Source: Deltaproteobacteria bacterium RBG_16_44_11
GTDB lineage: Bacteria; Desulfobacterota; Syntrophia; Syntrophales; Smithellaceae
Reading direction: 5' to 3'
Assembly (NCBI GenBank): GCA_001797845.1
Contig: MGQN01000008.1
Coordinates: 26,851-35,927, forward strand
Length of the DNA stretch: 9,077 nucleotides
The position numbers and the translations under genes were made by a program. The stretch's first letter is position 1; every line of letters begins with the position of its first letter. Shown piece after piece: positions 7,037-9,077 of this stretch. The notes beneath the pieces are model-generated. The model was not told the origin of the DNA. It did no database searches and saw nothing but the letters and a program-made list of their open reading frames with translations.

Positions 7037-7037
7037 G

Positions 7038-7075
7038 AAAATAAAAGGGATGATCTCTTACATCCCTTTTATTTT
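7038..7075. terminator. Bidirectional intrinsic terminator shared by tRNA-Arg and ndh
   Basis: A perfect 15-bp inverted repeat (7038-7052 with 7061-7075) has an eight-base loop, ATCTCTTA. The stem is GGGATG/CATCCC flanked by A/T tracts. On the plus strand a T-run to 7078 follows (ends tRNA-Arg). On the minus strand TTTTATTTT follows (ends ndh). The ndh stop codon (7069-7071) lies inside one arm. Confidence 0.85.
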
Positions 7076-8400
7076 TTTCCTGGTTTTTCGTCATCCGACC
7101 CGTTTTCGTGAAAACAGGACGATGATTTGGATCCAGACGGCATCTCGGATGGGAAGACGAAGCGGACAGCCCGTTCATAGAGCAAATAATCCCACGCCCA
7201 GTTGATAAGAACCATCATTCGGTTGCGAAACCCGATAAGATTGAAAAGATGAATAACCAGCCAGAGAAACCAGGCAATAAAACCGGTATAGGTTCGAGAG
7301 CCGATGGCTACTCCGGCGGATTTACGGCCGATGGTAATCATTGAGCCCCGATCATGGTAGCGAAAAGGATCGAGTGCTTGTCCGGCAATTTGCCGCAGAA
7401 CATTTTGCGCGGCGGTAATGCCGGATTGAATAGCTACTTGGGCGACCATCGGCAATACTTGAGTTTTGTCCTTGATAGAGGCCAGATCGCCAATGACATA
7501 AATTTCCGGGTGATCGGGCACCTGTAAAGTATTCCGAACGGGAACTCGTCCATCGCGTCCTGTGGTAATACCGGATAACTCAGCTAACGGTTCTCCTTTG
7601 ACACCGGCAGTCCACACGACTGTCCTGGTAGAAATATTATCCTGTCCGCTTAAGAGCACCGCGTCCGGCGTTACTTCCCCGACTTTTGCCTGCAGGCGAA
7701 CGTCAACGCCCATCTTTCTTAGCTTCTCCAGCGTGTATATGCGTACGGATTGCGGCATATTGGCAACCAATCCATCTGCTGCTTCTAAAAGAATGATGCG
7801 GACGCTCTGAAAATCAACAGACCGGTAGTCTTTGACCAGGGGGCCATGAATTAGTTCGCTCAGGGCTCCGGCATATTCCACTCCCGTAGCTCCACCGCCG
7901 ACAATAACAAATGTAAGCAGGCTTTCGCGTTTGGCCTCATTTTTCTCCCGCGCGGCGGCTTCAAAACAACAAATGATATGATTTTTTAGAGTAACGGCTT
8001 CTTCCAGCGTCTTCAGAAAATAAGCATTTTCTTCCACGCCGGGCATGCCAAAAGAGTAGGTGATACTTCCCGTTGCTAAAATCAGGTAATCATAAGGAAT
8101 TGCTTCACCGTCTGTTTCAATGACGCGGGTTTGCAAATTGATGCGCCGGGCATGCGCCAATACAAAGTCAATGTTGGGAAGCTTCCAGAAGATGCTGCGC
8201 ACGGGGTAGGCGATGTCTTCCGCTTCTAATTCAGCGGCGGCCACCTGATAAAGAAGGGCAAGAAAAGTGTGGTAATTGTTCCTATCAACGACAAGGACAT
8301 CAACATCTCCCCGCGCCAGAATCCGGGCCGCCCATAATCCGCCAAACCCCGCGCCGATAACGACTATTCGCGGTTTACTGTGTGTGGGGTCTTTTACCAA
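7069..8400 (-). CDS. ndh: Type II NADH:quinone oxidoreductase (NDH-2 family), TTG start
   Basis: Single-subunit, non-proton-pumping FAD enzyme passing electrons from NADH to membrane quinone at the cytoplasmic face. Residues 11-40 form the FAD-binding Rossmann unit with GAGFGG at 16-21 and an acidic end at Asp39. YDYLILATGS (103-112) is the usual ATG motif. The second Rossmann unit, for NAD, is FVIVGGGATGVEYAG at 164-178. Asp305 in IYVIGDLAS (300-308) contacts FAD. AQVAIQ (320-325) matches the AQxAxQ quinone-site motif of NDH-2. Residues 372-416 are hydrophobic and amphipathic, a membrane anchor, followed by a polar tail 417-443. The 443 residues are near the family norm. A stop codon lies eight codons upstream in frame and no ATG intervenes; the TTG is preceded by GAGAGGG at eight bases. 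It may be co-transcribed with the upstream lipoprotein gene, 112 bases away. Other flavoprotein disulfide reductase relatives are possible, but the motifs favour NDH-2. Confidence 0.9.
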   Translation of the reverse strand: MVKDPTHSKPRIVVIGAGFGGLWAARILARGDVDVLVVDRNNYHTFLALLYQVAAAELEAEDIAYPVRSIFWKLPNIDFVLAHARRINLQTRVIETDGEAIPYDYLILATGSITYSFGMPGVEENAYFLKTLEEAVTLKNHIICCFEAAAREKNEAKRESLLTFVIVGGGATGVEYAGALSELIHGPLVKDYRSVDFQSVRIILLEAADGLVANMPQSVRIYTLEKLRKMGVDVRLQAKVGEVTPDAVLLSGQDNISTRTVVWTAGVKGEPLAELSGITTGRDGRVPVRNTLQVPDHPEIYVIGDLASIKDKTQVLPMVAQVAIQSGITAAQNVLRQIAGQALDPFRYHDRGSMITIGRKSAGVAIGSRTYTGFIAWFLWLVIHLFNLIGFRNRMMVLINWAWDYLLYERAVRFVFPSEMPSGSKSSSCFHENGSDDEKPGKK

Positions 8401-8408
8401 TGCTTTTG

Positions 8409-8415
8409 CCCTCTC
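8409..8415 (-). promoter_or_regulatory. Ribosome binding site of ndh (supports TTG start)
   Basis: GAGAGGG on the minus strand, eight bases before the TTG codon at 8400-8398. An in-frame stop just upstream of it (TAA) excludes a longer protein. The rest of the 8401-8512 spacer is A+T-rich and shows only weak promoter-like boxes for ndh. Confidence 0.65.
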
Positions 8416-8512
8416 GTTTAATTAAGTAAACGCAATAATCCTACATCACGGAAAATAATTGTTTAAATACGATTTAATCTATCGAATCAATATTTGTAAG
8501 GCGCCAGGCTAT

Positions 8513-8854
8513 TTATGGAACCAGTCCCCGTTTTTTTAGTTCCATGCGGACGTCTATCCGGCGCCCTCTCAGTTCTTCAGCTGTATATCCAGTTGCCCCC
8601 GAGCTGACACCTACCCCGCCGCCAGTATGTCTTCCAAAACCCCCTATTCCGACACCAACTTGCGGGCCTGATTGCTTTTCCTGGCTTTCTATTTCATCAT
8701 TCAGGCGATAGAAATAGCGCAGAAGATCATCGTTGCTCATTTTTTGATAATTTTCGGCAAGTAATTCTTTTGTCTTATCCGCGCATCCAAAAACTAAAAA
8801 CACAGCTGCGATAATAAGCAATGATAAAACAATGCTCTGCTTAATCTTCATCAT
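8513..8854 (-). CDS. Small glycine-rich lipoprotein of unknown function
   Basis: Predicted lipoprotein of 113 residues; no function recognised. Residues 1-23 form a type II signal peptide: basic MMKIKQ, then a hydrophobic core, then LVFGC with lipidated Cys24. Asp at +3, rather than +2, does not clearly signal inner-membrane retention, so the destination is open. The mature part has three blocks: a charged helix at about 27-60 (ENYQKMSNDDLLRYFYRLNDEIESQE), a glycine-rich linker at about 65-88 (GVGIGGFGRHTGGGVGVSSG), and a second basic helix at about 92-110 (AEELRGRRIDVRMELKKRG). The two helices could pair. Two ATG codons are adjacent. The second is seven bases from the AAGGAGA site and better spaced, so the product may be 112 residues. 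A strong promoter precedes it, and no terminator separates it from ndh downstream. Its codons look normal for the window. Confidence 0.8.
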   Translation of the reverse strand: MMKIKQSIVLSLLIIAAVFLVFGCADKTKELLAENYQKMSNDDLLRYFYRLNDEIESQEKQSGPQVGVGIGGFGRHTGGGVGVSSGATGYTAEELRGRRIDVRMELKKRGLVP

Positions 8855-8858
8855 ATAT

Positions 8859-8865
8859 TCTCCTT
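8859..8865 (-). promoter_or_regulatory. Ribosome binding site of the lipoprotein gene
   Basis: AAGGAGA on the minus strand lies four bases from the first ATG (8854-8852) and seven from the second (8851-8849). The second spacing is closer to optimal, so initiation may favour Met2. Confidence 0.75.
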
Positions 8866-8948
8866 TTTTAATGCTGCCGTTGTTGTTTCAATATCCACAG
8901 ATATTTTTTACCAATTTTTCAAAACTTTATATTTACAAATTTTTATGT

Positions 8949-8976
8949 ATTATATGCGTAATTTTTTATTTGTCTA
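8949..8976 (-). promoter_or_regulatory. Sigma70-type promoter for the lipoprotein gene
   Basis: On the minus strand TAGACA (8976-8971) matches five of six -35 consensus bases, and TATAAT (8954-8949) matches the -10 exactly, with a 16-base A+T-rich spacer. Transcription would begin near 8942, leaving a leader of about 88 bases. The leader contains a small AATATC/GATATT hairpin (8890-8895 with 8900-8905). This is the best promoter in the window and probably also serves ndh. Confidence 0.7.
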
Positions 8977-9001
8977 CAGGGAATTTTAGATTGTCACGGC
9001 G

Positions 9002-9046
9002 CCAACAAAAACCCCCTCAAAGCATTTTGCGATGAGGAGGGGTTGG
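9002..9046 (-). terminator. Likely terminator of a minus-strand gene beyond the right edge
   Basis: On the minus strand, AACCCC and CTCA (from 9044-9033, split by a two-base bulge) pair with TGAG and GGGGTT (9019-9010), and TTTTT follows at 9011-9007. CCAAC (9002-9006) and GTTGG (9042-9046) offer an alternative outer pairing. A three-bp GCA/TGC hairpin sits in the loop. The T-run orientation points to a gene reading leftward from outside the window. No coding region is seen in 9047-9077. Confidence 0.55.
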
Positions 9047-9077
9047 TATTTTATCAGATCATGTTTTTCGTGTTGCG

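Noticed and set aside
6939..7205. Open frames on both strands over tRNA-Arg (MAQLDRAPDYES... forward, GGFEPPTSRFVVWRS... reverse)
   Set aside because: Both peptides are well-known spurious translations of tRNA-Arg genes and their flanks.
8515..8545. ATGGAAC/GTTCCAT inverted repeat at the 3' end of the lipoprotein gene as a terminator
   Set aside because: Seven-bp stem with a 17-base loop, located inside coding sequence and without a following T-run on the minus strand.
8832..9035. 67-codon plus-strand open frame at the right end
   Set aside because: Runs antisense through the lipoprotein promoter and leader, has A+T-biased composition and no ribosome binding site.
1..9077. CRISPR array, transposon, prophage, toxin-antitoxin or novel defence system
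   Set aside because: No regularly spaced repeats, transposase, integrase, or small paired genes were found; the genes present are housekeeping functions.

Overview
The window is ordinary bacterial chromosome from a Gram-negative with moderately A+T-rich DNA. A lipobox lipoprotein, a MurJ flippase and a type-II NADH dehydrogenase support this. LivG/LivF transporter ATPases, a fused PabB-PabC, and a short dispersed-type palindrome with GTCATTCC arms suggest a deltaproteobacterium (Desulfobacterota, perhaps Syntrophales-like). That placement is inference from gene content; nothing here is a definitive taxonomic marker.

Layout. Bases 1-1447 (+) hold the last two genes of a branched-chain amino acid ABC transporter operon: livG, cut by the left edge, and livF, which starts at TTG. 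A hairpin after livF may be a terminator or a dispersed repeat. A 247-base spacer ends in a perfect 10-bp hairpin just upstream of murJ (1695-3278, +), the lipid II flippase. Next is serS (3368-4651, +), followed by two genes for its own substrates, tRNA-Ser(UGA) and tRNA-Ser(GCU). A potentially folded 79-base segment lies between serS and the first tRNA. The fused folate gene pabBC (5066-6826, +) follows. A separate tRNA-Arg(ACG) gene with its own likely promoter ends the plus-strand block.

From about 7040 onward the genes are on the minus strand. A perfect 15-bp hairpin separates tRNA-Arg from the convergent gene for a type-II NADH dehydrogenase (7069-8400, TTG start), and that gene's stop codon lies inside the stem. 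Upstream of it on the same strand is a small glycine-rich lipoprotein of unknown function (8513-8854). It has a strong sigma70-type promoter (TAGACA, 16 bases, TATAAT). At the right edge a hairpin with a T-run on the minus strand probably terminates a gene beyond the window.

The genes cover housekeeping functions: nutrient uptake, cell-wall synthesis, translation, folate and respiration. I see no phage, transposon, CRISPR, toxin-antitoxin or defence genes, and no convincing new system. The points most worth checking are the serS/tRNA-Ser cluster with its structured spacer, the hairpin at the murJ start, the shared terminator, and the uncharacterised lipoprotein.
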